This document shows, in pieces, positions 35,656 to 43,063 of a DNA stretch of 64,000 bases. The translations under genes and the position numbers were made by a program. Numbering within the stretch: the first letter of the stretch is position 1; the number at the start of each line of letters is the position of its first letter. Source of the stretch: DASPTT01 sp035623275. GTDB taxonomy: Bacteria > Actinomycetota > Acidimicrobiia > Acidimicrobiales > UBA8190. The stretch is from assembly GCA_035623275.1 (NCBI GenBank), contig DASPTT010000166.1, positions 1 to 64,000 on the forward strand. The letters run 5' to 3'. The notes beneath the pieces are model-generated. The model had not been told where the DNA came from, searched no databases, and worked only from the letters and a program-made list of their open reading frames with translations.

Positions 35656-36729
35656 GTGAGCGACCTCCTGGCCTTCACCGCCGAGCTCGTCGACATCCCG
35701 TCGGTCAGCCACGGCGAAGGCGCGCTGGCCGATCGCATCGAGCGGGACCTGCGTGCCTGCACGCACCTGCGGGTCGAGCGCACGGGCGACACGGTGGTGG
35801 CCCGCACCGCGCTGGGGCGCCCGCAGCGGCTGCTCCTGGGCGGCCACCTCGACACGGTGCCGCCCTTCGACGGCGGTGGGCACCGGATCGAGGGCGACAC
35901 GCTGTGGGGACTCGGTGCCGTCGACATGAAGGGCGGTGTCGCCGTCCTCATGGACCTGGCCCGGCACGTGCCCGAGCCCCGGGTCGACCTGACCTTCGTG
36001 CTCTACGCCTGCGAGGAGGTGGAGCGCCACTACAACGCACTGGGCCACCTGGCGCGGACGGCGCCCGCCCTCGTCGCCGCGGACGCCGCCGTGCTGTGCG
36101 AGCCCACCGGCGGCGTGGTGGAGGCCGGCTGCCAGGGCACGATGCGGGCGGTCGCCACCATCCGGGGGCGGCGGGCCCACAGTGCCCGCCCCTGGGCCGG
36201 TGTGAACGCCATCCACCGCGCCGCGGCGCTCCTCGACACCCTGGCCCGGTACGAGTCTCGGTCGGTGGTCCTCCAAGGGTGCACGTATCTCGAGCAGCTC
36301 CAGGCGGTGGGGGTCGAGGGCGGCGTCGCCGGCAACGTGGTGCCCGACGAGGCATCGGTGACGATCAATTACCGCTTCGCTCCCGATCGCGACCTGCCCG
36401 GCGCGGAGGCGGCGCTGCGCGCGCTGGTCTCGGCCGGCGTGGACCCCGAGGCCGGCGACGACCTCCGGGTGATGGACGCCGCGCCGGCGGCACCGCCCGC
36501 GCTCGATCACCCGCTGCTCGGCACCCTGGTCGCCGCCTCGGGAGCGCCGGCGCGGGCCAAGCTGGGGTGGACCGACGTGGCCACCTGCTGGGAGGCGGGG
36601 ATCCCCGCGGCCAACTTCGGCCCCGGCGACCCGCTCCTGGCGCACACCCCCGACGAGCGGGTGACGCGGGCCGAGCTCGACCAGGCGCGCACCGTCCTCG
36701 GCGCGCTGGTCGGCGAGTCGCAGGCGTAG
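35656..36729 (+). CDS. dapE: Succinyl-diaminopimelate desuccinylase
   Basis: M20 zinc hydrolase removing succinate from N-succinyl-LL-DAP. Of 357 aa, the metal ligands are recognisable: H64 in GGHLDTVPP, D90 in GAVDMKGG, and the Glu pair in CEEVE (120-121). A dimerisation domain with RRAHSARPW is inserted. The TAG stop (36727-36729) directly abuts the lexA stop of the opposite strand, leaving no intergenic base. Confidence 0.94.
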   Translation: MSDLLAFTAELVDIPSVSHGEGALADRIERDLRACTHLRVERTGDTVVARTALGRPQRLLLGGHLDTVPPFDGGGHRIEGDTLWGLGAVDMKGGVAVLMDLARHVPEPRVDLTFVLYACEEVERHYNALGHLARTAPALVAADAAVLCEPTGGVVEAGCQGTMRAVATIRGRRAHSARPWAGVNAIHRAAALLDTLARYESRSVVLQGCTYLEQLQAVGVEGGVAGNVVPDEASVTINYRFAPDRDLPGAEAALRALVSAGVDPEAGDDLRVMDAAPAAPPALDHPLLGTLVAASGAPARAKLGWTDVATCWEAGIPAANFGPGDPLLAHTPDERVTRAELDQARTVLGALVGESQA

Positions 36730-37359
36730 CTAGAGGCGGCGCAGGACGGTCACGACCTTGCCGTAGATCGTCGTCTCGGCGGGGTCGAGCTCCATGGGAG
36801 CCATGGCCGCGTTGGCCGGCGTCAGCACGATCTTGCCGCGCCGGCGGGTGAAGGTCTTCACCGTCGCCTCGTCCTCGTCGATCGCCGCCACCACCACGTC
36901 CCCGTTGTCGGCGTCGGGCTGCTGGCGGACCACGACGTAGTCGCCGTCGAAGATGCCGGCGTCGATCATCGAGTCGCCCCGGACCCGGAGCATGAAGAGC
37001 GAGCCCGTCCCGGTGAAGTCCTCGGGGAGGGGCAGGAGCTCCTCCACGTTCTCGCTCGCCAGCACGCCCGTGCCGGCGGCGACGTCGCCCACCAGGGGGA
37101 CGTGGCGGGTCGGGCGGGCCGGCACCGCCGCCTTGGAGGAGGGGTCGTAGCGGACCTCGATGGCCCGGGGCTTGGTCGGGTCGCGCCGAAGGTAGCCCTC
37201 GCGTTGGAGCACGGAGAGGTGGGCGTGGACGGTGGAGGACGAGGTCAGGCCCACCGCCTCGCCGATCTCCCGGACCGAGGGCGGGTACCCGCGGTCCCGC
37301 AGCGAGCGGCCGATGAACTCCAGGATCTCCTGGCGCTTGCCGGACAGTGCTTCCGCCAT
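36730..37359 (-). CDS. lexA: SOS repressor LexA
   Basis: Repressor of the DNA-damage regulon; RecA filaments trigger self-cleavage. The 209-aa protein has the N-terminal winged helix (SVREIGEAVGLTSSSTVHAH), the cleavage site A95-G96 in VAAGTGVL, and the catalytic pair S130 (RGDSM) and K168. The ATG has a purine-rich GAGGGGGAAAC upstream. Its promoter (TTGATA-N17-TAGGGT, minus strand) lies about 130 bp upstream between LexA boxes, so it should be autoregulated. It converges on dapE with no gap. Confidence 0.97.
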   Translation of the reverse strand: MAEALSGKRQEILEFIGRSLRDRGYPPSVREIGEAVGLTSSSTVHAHLSVLQREGYLRRDPTKPRAIEVRYDPSSKAAVPARPTRHVPLVGDVAAGTGVLASENVEELLPLPEDFTGTGSLFMLRVRGDSMIDAGIFDGDYVVVRQQPDADNGDVVVAAIDEDEATVKTFTRRRGKIVLTPANAAMAPMELDPAETTIYGKVVTVLRRL

Positions 37360-37412
37360 CGTTTCCCCCTCGGGAGCCGGGTGCCCACACGGTGGCCGGA
37401 CACTCTTGGGCC

Positions 37413-37424
37413 GAACACTCGTTC
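37413..37424. promoter_or_regulatory. LexA box 1 (GAAC-N4-GTTC)
   Basis: GAACACTCGTTC matches the GAAC-N4-GTTC core used by LexA of actinobacteria and Bacillus. It lies in the predicted 5' leader of lexA. A weaker relative, GAACACCGGTGT, is at 37441-37452. Confidence 0.75.
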
Positions 37425-37468
37425 CTGAGCACTCGTGGTCGAACACCGGTGTCCGACCACGAGTGGCC

Positions 37469-37480
37469 GAACACCAGTTC
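37469..37480. promoter_or_regulatory. LexA box 2 (GAACACCAGTTC)
   Basis: Perfect core, with flanking C and G extending the symmetry. It lies just downstream of the predicted lexA -10, at or next to the transcription start. Confidence 0.8.
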
Positions 37481-37485
37481 GCCCA

Positions 37486-37514
37486 ACCCTACCGCCCGTG
37501 ACCCGGAGTATCAA
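37486..37514 (-). promoter_or_regulatory. lexA promoter (TTGATA-N17-TAGGGT, minus strand)
   Basis: Reading the minus strand, TTGATA (37514-37509) and TAGGGT (37491-37486) are separated by 17 bp. The -35 overlaps one LexA box and the -10 is followed by another, so bound repressor would block polymerase. The transcript would have a leader of about 120 nt. Confidence 0.65.
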
Positions 37515-37526
37515 ACACCTGTTCGA
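37511..37526. promoter_or_regulatory. LexA box 3 (TCAAAC-ACCT-GTTCGA)
   Basis: Matches the mycobacterial-type TCGAAC-N4-GTTCGA site with one mismatch. It overlaps the lexA -35 element. Confidence 0.75.
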
Positions 37527-37627
37527 TGGGCGCCGGGGAGGACCGTCACACCCGCCTGCCACGCTGGCGTCCGTGCACACCTCGCTGCGACACCCGCCAC
37601 ACCCGTCGCCGTCCGGGCCAGCGGCCC

Positions 37628-37656
37628 TTGACACGAACACATGTTCGTGGTCTCAT
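37628..37656 (+). promoter_or_regulatory. SOS promoter (TTGACA-N17-TCTCAT) for the LysM gene
   Basis: Consensus -35 TTGACA (37628-37633) and -10 TCTCAT (37651-37656), 17 bp apart, with LexA box 4 filling the spacer. The expected start of transcription is the ATG at 37663, giving a leaderless mRNA that begins with a 19-codon ORF. Confidence 0.7.
37633..37648. promoter_or_regulatory. LexA box 4 (ACGAAC-ACAT-GTTCGT)
   Basis: Perfectly symmetric arms in the spacer of the LysM-gene promoter; the strongest box of the cluster. Confidence 0.85.
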
Positions 37657-37662
37657 ACCGGC

Positions 37663-37722
37663 ATGGCGAACATGCGTTCGGTCCCGGACCCGTTCCCACG
37701 GACGACGCGGGGACAGCGATGA
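37663..37722 (+). CDS. 19-residue leader ORF in the SOS transcript
   Basis: ATG 37663 lies exactly 6 nt after the -10 box, at the expected transcription start. The frame runs 19 codons (MANMRSVPDPFPRTTRGQR) and stops at TGA 37720-37722, which overlaps the ATG of the LysM gene (ATGA). A leaderless micro-ORF followed by coupled translation would explain how the LysM gene, which has no good Shine-Dalgarno, is translated. No homology is claimed. It could also be chance; conservation in relatives would decide. Confidence 0.5.
   Translation: MANMRSVPDPFPRTTRGQR
37668..37679. promoter_or_regulatory. LexA box 5 (GAACATGCGTTC)
   Basis: Perfect core, 5 bp downstream of the predicted transcription start, within the first codons of the leader ORF. 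Together with box 4 it would give tight repression. Confidence 0.75.
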
Positions 37723-38201
37723 GCGTCACCGGCCCGTCGCTCGGGACCGGCCATCGTCGGCGCGTCGCGACCTCGTCGCCCGCGGCGCCCCGACCCGGCG
37801 CATATCGCCTGGTCGCCGCCCCCGACCGTCCCGAGCAGGCCTGCCCCGGCCCCCGGCCGCGTCCCACGCGCGGCGGGCCGGGGCTCGAGCGCGCCGGCCG
37901 GCCTTCTGCCGCGGTCCGTCGGCGCCGGGTCCTGCTCGGGACCGTCGCGGCGGCGTTGCTGGCCGTCCTCGCCCTCCCCTGGGGCGGTGCCGGGGGGCGT
38001 CCCCTCGCCACCCCCGGTCCCGCCCTGGCGGGGGCGGTGCCGGCCCACCACGCGCTGTACATCGTCCAGCCGGGCGACACGCTGTGGTCGATCGCCCAGC
38101 GCCTGGACCCGACGGGCGATCCCCGGCCGGTCGTGGCCGCGCTGGCACGGCAGGCGGGGAGTGACACCATCGTCCCCGGGGAGCATCTGCTCCTCCCCTG
38201 A
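37719..38201 (+). CDS. SOS-induced LysM membrane protein, likely cell-division inhibitor (YneA/ChiZ/DivS-like)
   Basis: 160-aa protein: a basic, Pro-rich cytoplasmic N-terminus of about 70 residues, one membrane segment (LLGTVAAALLAVLALPW), and an external LysM domain (YIVQPGDTLWSIAQRLDP to the C-terminus) that should bind peptidoglycan. The setting, divergent from lexA, under LexA boxes and upstream of nrdR, is that of Rv2719c/ChiZ of Mycobacterium and DivS of Corynebacterium, and matches YneA of Bacillus, all of which halt division during SOS. Function is inferred from context and architecture. ATG 37719 overlaps the leader ORF stop. Confidence 0.85.
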   Translation: MSVTGPSLGTGHRRRVATSSPAAPRPGAYRLVAAPDRPEQACPGPRPRPTRGGPGLERAGRPSAAVRRRRVLLGTVAAALLAVLALPWGGAGGRPLATPGPALAGAVPAHHALYIVQPGDTLWSIAQRLDPTGDPRPVVAALARQAGSDTIVPGEHLLLP

Positions 38202-38227
38202 GCAAGGGCGCGCCGTAGTCCGGGCAC

Positions 38228-38233
38228 TACGGT
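38228..38233 (+). promoter_or_regulatory. -10 box (TACGGT) for a leaderless nrdR mRNA
   Basis: TACGGT ends 7 nt before the GTG of nrdR, so nrdR may be expressed apart from the SOS transcript. Confidence 0.45.
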
Positions 38234-38240
38234 TGGCCGC

Positions 38241-38711
38241 GTGCGCTGCCCCTGGTGCCAGAGCCTGGACGACAAGGTGGTCGACTCCAGGCTGGCCGAG
38301 GAGGGCGGTGCCATCCGCCGTCGCCGCGAATGCCTGTCGTGCGGCCGGCGTTACACGACCTACGAACGCCTGGAAGAGGCGCCCTTGTGGGTGCTCAAGC
38401 GCGGAGGGGAACGTGAGCCCTTCGACCGGGCCAAGCTGGTCGCCGGCGTGCGGGCCGCCACGAAGAACCGGCCGGTCACCGAAGAGCAGCTCGAGGAGCT
38501 CGCACAACAGGTGGAGGACGCGCTGCGCGGCGAAGGGGCCGAGCTGACCAGCGAGCAGATCGGACGGGCGGTGCTCGAGCGGCTCCGGGACCTCGACGAG
38601 GTCGCCTACCTGCGTTTCGCCTCGGTGTACAAAGGGTTCGAGGACGTGGGCGACTTCGAGCGCGAGGTCGGGCTGCTGACCAAGACCACCGAGCCCAAGC
38701 GACGGCGCTGA
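38241..38711 (+). CDS. nrdR: Transcriptional repressor NrdR
   Basis: ATP/dATP-sensing repressor of ribonucleotide reductase genes. 156 aa: an N-terminal zinc ribbon (MRCPWC and ECLSCGRRYTTYE, four Cys) and an ATP-cone (LKRGGEREPFDRAKLVAGV onward). Slightly basic tail KRRR. Location behind lexA and the LysM gene is conserved in actinobacteria and links dNTP supply to damage response. No NrdR box was sought successfully in this window. Confidence 0.96.
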   Translation: MRCPWCQSLDDKVVDSRLAEEGGAIRRRRECLSCGRRYTTYERLEEAPLWVLKRGGEREPFDRAKLVAGVRAATKNRPVTEEQLEELAQQVEDALRGEGAELTSEQIGRAVLERLRDLDEVAYLRFASVYKGFEDVGDFEREVGLLTKTTEPKRRR

Positions 38712-38715
38712 TCCC

Positions 38716-39426
38716 GTGGCGGTGTTGCTCGACGAGGTGCCGTCGGCGGTCCTCGCCATCTACGCACATCCCGACGACCCCGACGTGTCGTGTGGGGGGA
38801 CGCTCGCCCGCTGGGCGCGGGCCGGGGCCGCGGTCCACGTGGTCATCTGCACCAACGGCGACAAGGGCACCGTCGACCCCGGTGTGGACCCGGCCGCCCT
38901 GGCCGACCGACGCCTGCACGAGGCCGCGGACGCGGCGGCGCGCATCGGGGTGACCAGTCAGCACGTGCTCGGCTATCCCGACGGGGAGCTCGACGACACG
39001 GCCGCCTTGCGACGGGAGCTGGTCCGCTGGATCCGGCGGATCCGCCCGTCGGTGGTGCTCTGTCCCGACCCGACGGCCGTGTTCTTCGGCGAGGAGTACT
39101 ACAACCATCGCGATCACCGCGCCATCGGCTTCGCCGCGCTCGACGCCCTCGCGCCGGCGGCCGCGCTGCCGCACTACTTCCCGGAGGAGGGCGACGCGCA
39201 CCAGGCGGACGTCGTCCTGCTGTCGGGCACGCTGGACCCCACCGTGTGGGTCGACGTGACCGACACGGTCGACGTCAAGGCCGCCGCCGTGGCCTGCCAT
39301 CGGAGCCAGTTCGCCGACGACGGCCAGTGGGCCGTACACGCCGTCCGCTCCCGCGCCGAAGAGGACGGCCGCCGCGCCGGTGTGCTCTTCGCCGAGGGGT
39401 TCCGCCGGGTCCGGCTCGGAAGCTGA
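38716..39426 (+). CDS. PIG-L family N-acetylglucosaminyl deacetylase-like protein
   Basis: 236-aa LmbE/PIG-L fold zinc hydrolase with the AHPDD motif (about 17-21) and a second His set, NHRDHR, that complete the metal site. Related enzymes deacetylate mycothiol precursors (MshB), mycothiol conjugates (Mca) or other GlcNAc derivatives; the present sequence is too short of landmarks to choose. GTG 38716 is 4 nt after nrdR and dinB follows after 3 nt, so all three may be co-transcribed. Confidence 0.9.
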   Translation: MAVLLDEVPSAVLAIYAHPDDPDVSCGGTLARWARAGAAVHVVICTNGDKGTVDPGVDPAALADRRLHEAADAAARIGVTSQHVLGYPDGELDDTAALRRELVRWIRRIRPSVVLCPDPTAVFFGEEYYNHRDHRAIGFAALDALAPAAALPHYFPEEGDAHQADVVLLSGTLDPTVWVDVTDTVDVKAAAVACHRSQFADDGQWAVHAVRSRAEEDGRRAGVLFAEGFRRVRLGS

Positions 39427-39429
39427 GCC

Positions 39430-40740
39430 GTGGCCCCGATGCCCGCGGCCGGGACCGGCGCGTGCACGGTCCTCCACGTCGACATGGACGCCTTCTTCGC
39501 CGCCGTCGAGGTTCTCGACGATCCGTCGCTCGCCGGCCGGCCGGTGATCGTAGGGGGCGCGGGAGCGCGCGGCGTGGTGGCGTCGTGCACCTACGAGGCG
39601 CGAGCCTTCGGCATCCGATCGGCCATGCCCTCGCTCGAGGCCCGCCGCCGCTGTCCCGAGGCCGTCTTCCTCCCCGGTCGTTACGGTCGCTACGCGGCGG
39701 TGAGCGAAACCCTCTTCGCGGTCCTCCAGTCGTTCACGCCGATCGTCGAGGGCGTCGGCCTCGACGAGGCGTTCCTCGACGTCGCCGGGGCGCGCCGCCT
39801 GCTCGGCGACCCACCGGCAATCGCCCACACCGTTCGCGGGCGCGTGCGCGACGCGCTCCGCCTGCCCTGCTCCGTCGGGGTGGCGCGGACGAAGATGCTG
39901 GCCAAGCTGGCCTCGCGCGCCGCCAAGCCGGTCGCCACCCGCCAGGGCCCGATACCGGGTCCGGGCGTCTACGTGGTCGCCCCGCACGACGAGCTCGCCT
40001 TCCTCCACCCCATGCCCATCCGGGCCCTGTGGGGTGTGGGCCCCGCCACCGCCCGTCGGCTGGAGGGGATGGGCGTCGCCACCGTGGGCGACCTGGCCCA
40101 GGTGCCCGACGAAACCCTCCGCCGCCTCCTCGGCGCGGCAGCGGGGCGCCAGCTCACCGCCTTGGCGCGCGGCCGGGGCGCACGCGCCGTGGAGGCGCAT
40201 CGCCCTGCCAAGTCGATCGGCCACGAGCAGACCTTCGCCGTCGACCACGACGACCGACGGGCGCTGCACCAGCACCTCGTCCGCATGGCCGATGCGGTGG
40301 GGGCCCGTCTGCACGAGGCGGGGACCGCCGGCCGCACGGTCACCGTCAAGGTGCGCTTCGGGGACCGTCGGACGATCACGAGGTCGCACACGCTGCCCGC
40401 GCCGACGGCTGCCGCCCACGTCGTCGCCTCGGCCGCCGGCGCCCTGCTCGACGGGGTCGACGTGTCACCGGGGGTCCGGCTCCTCGGCGTGGCGGTGTCC
40501 GGCCTCGGCCCGGGCCCCGGCGCCGGCCGCCCCGAGCCTGGCCGGCAACTCGCCTTCGACGGGGCCACGGCAGAGGAGGAGCAGGACGTCGCCGAAGGCG
40601 GATGGCCCGAGCTGGACCGGGCGGTGGCGGCCGTCCGGGCCCGCTACGGCCAGGCGGCGGTGGGGCCCGCCACCTTGATGGGCCCCGGCGGCCTCGACGT
40701 CCGCCGGCGGGGCGACGTCCAATGGGGTCCCGGGCGATGA
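39430..40740 (+). CDS. dinB: DNA polymerase IV (Y family)
   Basis: Translesion polymerase. 436 aa: catalytic Asp residues in HVDMDAFFAAVE (D18, D20) and GLDEAFLDV (D112, E113), the helix-hairpin-helix region ALWGVGPATARRLEGMG, and a little-finger domain. The C-terminal part after about 350 is long and ends RRGDVQWGPGR, without an obvious beta-clamp QL-SLF motif. No LexA box lies directly upstream; induction, if any, would come through the nrdR transcript. Confidence 0.94.
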   Translation: MAPMPAAGTGACTVLHVDMDAFFAAVEVLDDPSLAGRPVIVGGAGARGVVASCTYEARAFGIRSAMPSLEARRRCPEAVFLPGRYGRYAAVSETLFAVLQSFTPIVEGVGLDEAFLDVAGARRLLGDPPAIAHTVRGRVRDALRLPCSVGVARTKMLAKLASRAAKPVATRQGPIPGPGVYVVAPHDELAFLHPMPIRALWGVGPATARRLEGMGVATVGDLAQVPDETLRRLLGAAAGRQLTALARGRGARAVEAHRPAKSIGHEQTFAVDHDDRRALHQHLVRMADAVGARLHEAGTAGRTVTVKVRFGDRRTITRSHTLPAPTAAAHVVASAAGALLDGVDVSPGVRLLGVAVSGLGPGPGAGRPEPGRQLAFDGATAEEEQDVAEGGWPELDRAVAAVRARYGQAAVGPATLMGPGGLDVRRRGDVQWGPGR

Positions 40741-40908
40741 CCTCTCTCCGTGGGCTCGTGCGCGGAACTTGGCGCTGACAAGGGAGAACGCCACGGCCGT
40801 GGGACATTGGACCTCAACCGCCGGGGCCGGGGTGCCGTTGTCATGCGAAGGGACCGTGCGCGAAGATTGTCCCGTCGACGAAGGGTTGCACCCAGATAGG
40901 GGGTGAGC

Positions 40909-41292
40909 GTGCCGCTCTCTGAGCACGAGCAGAGGGTGCTCCAGGAGCTGGAGCAGGCGCTCTACCAGCAGGATCCGGCATTCGCCGCCCGGGTCCGCTC
41001 CGAGAACGTCTACCGGTACGCGGGGCGCAACCTCAAGTGGTCGATCCTCGGCTTCGTGGTGGGCCTCGCCGTCATGCTGGCGTTCTTCACCACGTCGGTG
41101 TACCTCGGCTTCGCCGGCGTCCTCATCATGTTCGGCTCCCTCCTCGCGTTCTGGAAGAACCTCCGGCGCATGGGCAAGGCCGGCTGGGACGACATCGGGC
41201 GCTCGCTGCGAGCGCAGGGGATCAACAACGCGCTGCACGAGACCCGCGGGTGGCTGCGGGACCGCTTCCGCCGCGACGGCGACGACAAGTAG
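40909..41292 (+). CDS. DUF3040 membrane protein
   Basis: 127-aa actinobacterial protein of unknown function. The N-terminus PLSEHEQRVLQELEQAL is the DUF3040 hallmark, followed by an F/R-rich cytoplasmic part and two adjacent membrane segments (about 44-61 and 65-84), then a basic tail. GTG 40909 was preferred over GTG 40903 because it gives the family N-terminus and leaves 5 nt to AGGGGG (40898-40903). The 168 bp before it contain no recognised gene. Confidence 0.88.
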   Translation: MPLSEHEQRVLQELEQALYQQDPAFAARVRSENVYRYAGRNLKWSILGFVVGLAVMLAFFTTSVYLGFAGVLIMFGSLLAFWKNLRRMGKAGWDDIGRSLRAQGINNALHETRGWLRDRFRRDGDDK

Positions 41293-41314
41293 TCGCCCGC
41301 AGCGGCGCCGGCAC

Positions 41315-41320
41315 TAGGGT
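41315..41320 (+). promoter_or_regulatory. -10 box (TAGGGT) upstream of the ROK kinase
   Basis: TAGGGT ends 8 nt before the GTG start; no Shine-Dalgarno is present. Confidence 0.45.
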
Positions 41321-41328
41321 GCCGCCCG

Positions 41329-42216
41329 GTGGAGTGGTGCCTGGCGGTCGACGTCGGGGGGACCAAGCTCGCGGCGGGGCTCGTGGCCGAGACCGGCGCC
41401 CTGGCGGCGGCGCGCAGTGTCCCCACCCCTGACACCGCCGACCCCGAGGTCCTCTTCGGCGTCCTGTCGGGACTGGTCGGCGAGGTGATGGCGGAGATCC
41501 CCGCCGGCGGGGCCGTGTCGGCCTGCGGGGTCGGCTGCGGCGGGCCCATGACGCCCCGGGGGGAGGCGGTGTCCCCGCTCAACATCCCGGCCTGGCGCGA
41601 CTTTCCCCTGCGCGCCCGCCTGCAGGAGGCCACCGGCCTGCCCACGGCGGTGGACAACGACGCCAAGGCGCTGGCGCTCGGCGAGGGCTGGCGCGGCGCC
41701 GCCCGGGGCCGGCGCGACTTCATGGCGATGGTCGTGTCCACCGGGGTGGGCGGGGGCATCGTCCTCGACGGGCGGCTCCTGCAGGGGGCGACGGGCAACG
41801 CCGGGCACGTCGGTCACGTGATCGTCGAGCCCGACGGCCGGCCCTGCGCGTGCGGCGCGTCGGGCTGTCTCGAGGCCGAAGCGTCGGGGACCGCCATCGC
41901 GGCGACGACGGGCCGTCCCGCGGCCGAGGCGACCCCGGCCGTCGTCGAACGCACGGGCACGCTCGTAGGGCGCGCGGTGGCGTCGGTGGTCGCGTTGTTG
42001 GACCTCGAGCTGGTGGCCGTCGCGGGCGCGGTGGCCCTGGGGTTCGGGGCACCGTTCTTCGACGCCGCCGGTCGCGAGTTGCAGGCGCGGGCGCGCCTCG
42101 ACTACGCCAGGTCGGCGCTCATCGTGCCCGCCGCGCTCGGCCCCGCCGGGGGGCTCGTGGGCGCGGGCGCGCTGGGATGGCTGGGCAGCGGCCGCGACCT
42201 GCCGGAGCGCGCGTGA
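41329..42216 (+). CDS. ROK family sugar kinase (glucokinase-like)
   Basis: 295-aa ASKHA-fold kinase. Phosphate-1 motif DVGGTK (8-13), VDNDAKA with the catalytic Asp, STGVGGGIV, the GHVGH His, and the ROK zinc cluster CACGASGCLE. Glucose is the most likely substrate for this type, but N-acetylhexosamines cannot be excluded. A four-base GTGA overlap joins it to the next small gene. Confidence 0.9.
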   Translation: MEWCLAVDVGGTKLAAGLVAETGALAAARSVPTPDTADPEVLFGVLSGLVGEVMAEIPAGGAVSACGVGCGGPMTPRGEAVSPLNIPAWRDFPLRARLQEATGLPTAVDNDAKALALGEGWRGAARGRRDFMAMVVSTGVGGGIVLDGRLLQGATGNAGHVGHVIVEPDGRPCACGASGCLEAEASGTAIAATTGRPAAEATPAVVERTGTLVGRAVASVVALLDLELVAVAGAVALGFGAPFFDAAGRELQARARLDYARSALIVPAALGPAGGLVGAGALGWLGSGRDLPERA

Positions 42217-42497
42217 GCGGGACGGCGCGGTCGGGGGACACGGTGGTGCCCGTCCGAGCCGTGCTCGGCGTCCTGGCCCGCCGTCCTTGGCTGGCGCCGG
42301 CTGCGCTCGGCGCGGCCCTGCGTCTCGCCCGTCCCCGATGGTGGCGGCGGGCACCGTTGCTCCCGCTGCCCGATCCGGCGCTGTGGCGGTTCCGCATGGA
42401 GACGGCGTACGGCGGCTCGGGGGACGCCGAGCCGTCGCCCGAGGACATACGGACGTTCGTGGAGTGGTCGGCCCAGATGCGAGGCTGGCGGAGGTGA
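42213..42497 (+). CDS. Small hypothetical protein, coupled to the ROK kinase
   Basis: 94 aa, not recognised. It begins in a GTGA overlap with the ROK stop. The sequence is Arg/Ala/Pro/Trp-rich in the first half (LARRPWLAPAALGAALRLARP then RWWRR), ending with a conserved-looking LWRFRMETAYGGSG and a short acidic segment (EPSPEDIRTFVEWSAQMRGWRR in two parts). No membrane segment is long enough to be sure. The high third-position GC and tight coupling support a real gene. Confidence 0.7.
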   Translation: MSGTARSGDTVVPVRAVLGVLARRPWLAPAALGAALRLARPRWWRRAPLLPLPDPALWRFRMETAYGGSGDAEPSPEDIRTFVEWSAQMRGWRR

Positions 42498-42512
42498 GTG
42501 GGGCCGGCACGG

Positions 42513-42518
42513 TAGCCT
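42513..42518 (+). promoter_or_regulatory. -10 box (TAGCCT) upstream of the HNH gene
   Basis: TAGCCT ends 8 nt before ATG 42527; no Shine-Dalgarno is present. Confidence 0.45.
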
Positions 42519-42526
42519 CTTGGGCG

Positions 42527-43063
42527 ATGTCGGCGAACTCGGCCGGTGCAAAGGGGGGCAGCAGAGCGCTCGTGCTCAACGCGACCTTCGAGCCCCTCGG
42601 CATCGTCTCCACTCGCCGGGCGCTGCTGCTCGTCCTGGGCGCCAAGGCCGAGGTGGTGCACGCCACCGAGCGCCTGTTCCGCTCCGAGCGCGTCGCCCAT
42701 CCCGAGCCGTCGGTGGTCCGACTGGCGCGCTATGTGCGCGTCCCCCACGATCGCGCCGTCGCCGTGAACCGTCGGACCGTCTTCGCCCGCGACGGCCACC
42801 GGTGCCAGTACTGCGGCTCGGTGGCCGAGAGCATCGACCACGTCGTGCCCCGCAGCCGGGGCGGGCTCCACGCGTGGGACAACGTGGTGGCCGCGTGCCG
42901 TCGATGCAACACGCGCAAGGAGGACCGCACCCTCACGGAGGTGGGCCTCGTGCTCCGGCGCCAGCCCACCGCTCCCCGCCAGCGGGTCTGGCTGCTGGCC
43001 ATGAGCGAAGGGGCGCGTCAGGACTGGGCGCCCTATCTCGTTGCGCAGTCGCTCACCGCGTGA
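42527..43063 (+). CDS. HNH endonuclease domain protein
   Basis: 178 aa. The C-terminal half is an HNH nuclease: C93-x2-C96, IDHVVPRSRGG with H105, the Asn in WDNVV, and C124-x2-C127. The N-terminal half (RALVLNATFEPLGIVSTRRA) is the standard partner region of a widespread stand-alone HNH family in actinobacteria and cyanobacteria whose role is unknown; it is not a phage or intein protein by context. A GTGA overlap links it to the next gene. Confidence 0.9.
   Translation: MSANSAGAKGGSRALVLNATFEPLGIVSTRRALLLVLGAKAEVVHATERLFRSERVAHPEPSVVRLARYVRVPHDRAVAVNRRTVFARDGHRCQYCGSVAESIDHVVPRSRGGLHAWDNVVAACRRCNTRKEDRTLTEVGLVLRRQPTAPRQRVWLLAMSEGARQDWAPYLVAQSLTA

Noticed and set aside
37641..37721. Upstream ATG 37641 as start of the LysM protein
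   Set aside because: It lies within the LexA box and upstream of the -10, so it would not be on the transcript; the added residues show no conserved features.
39390..39430. LexA box directly upstream of dinB
   Set aside because: No GAAC-N4-GTTC or close variant is present there; dinB is 3 nt behind the deacetylase gene.
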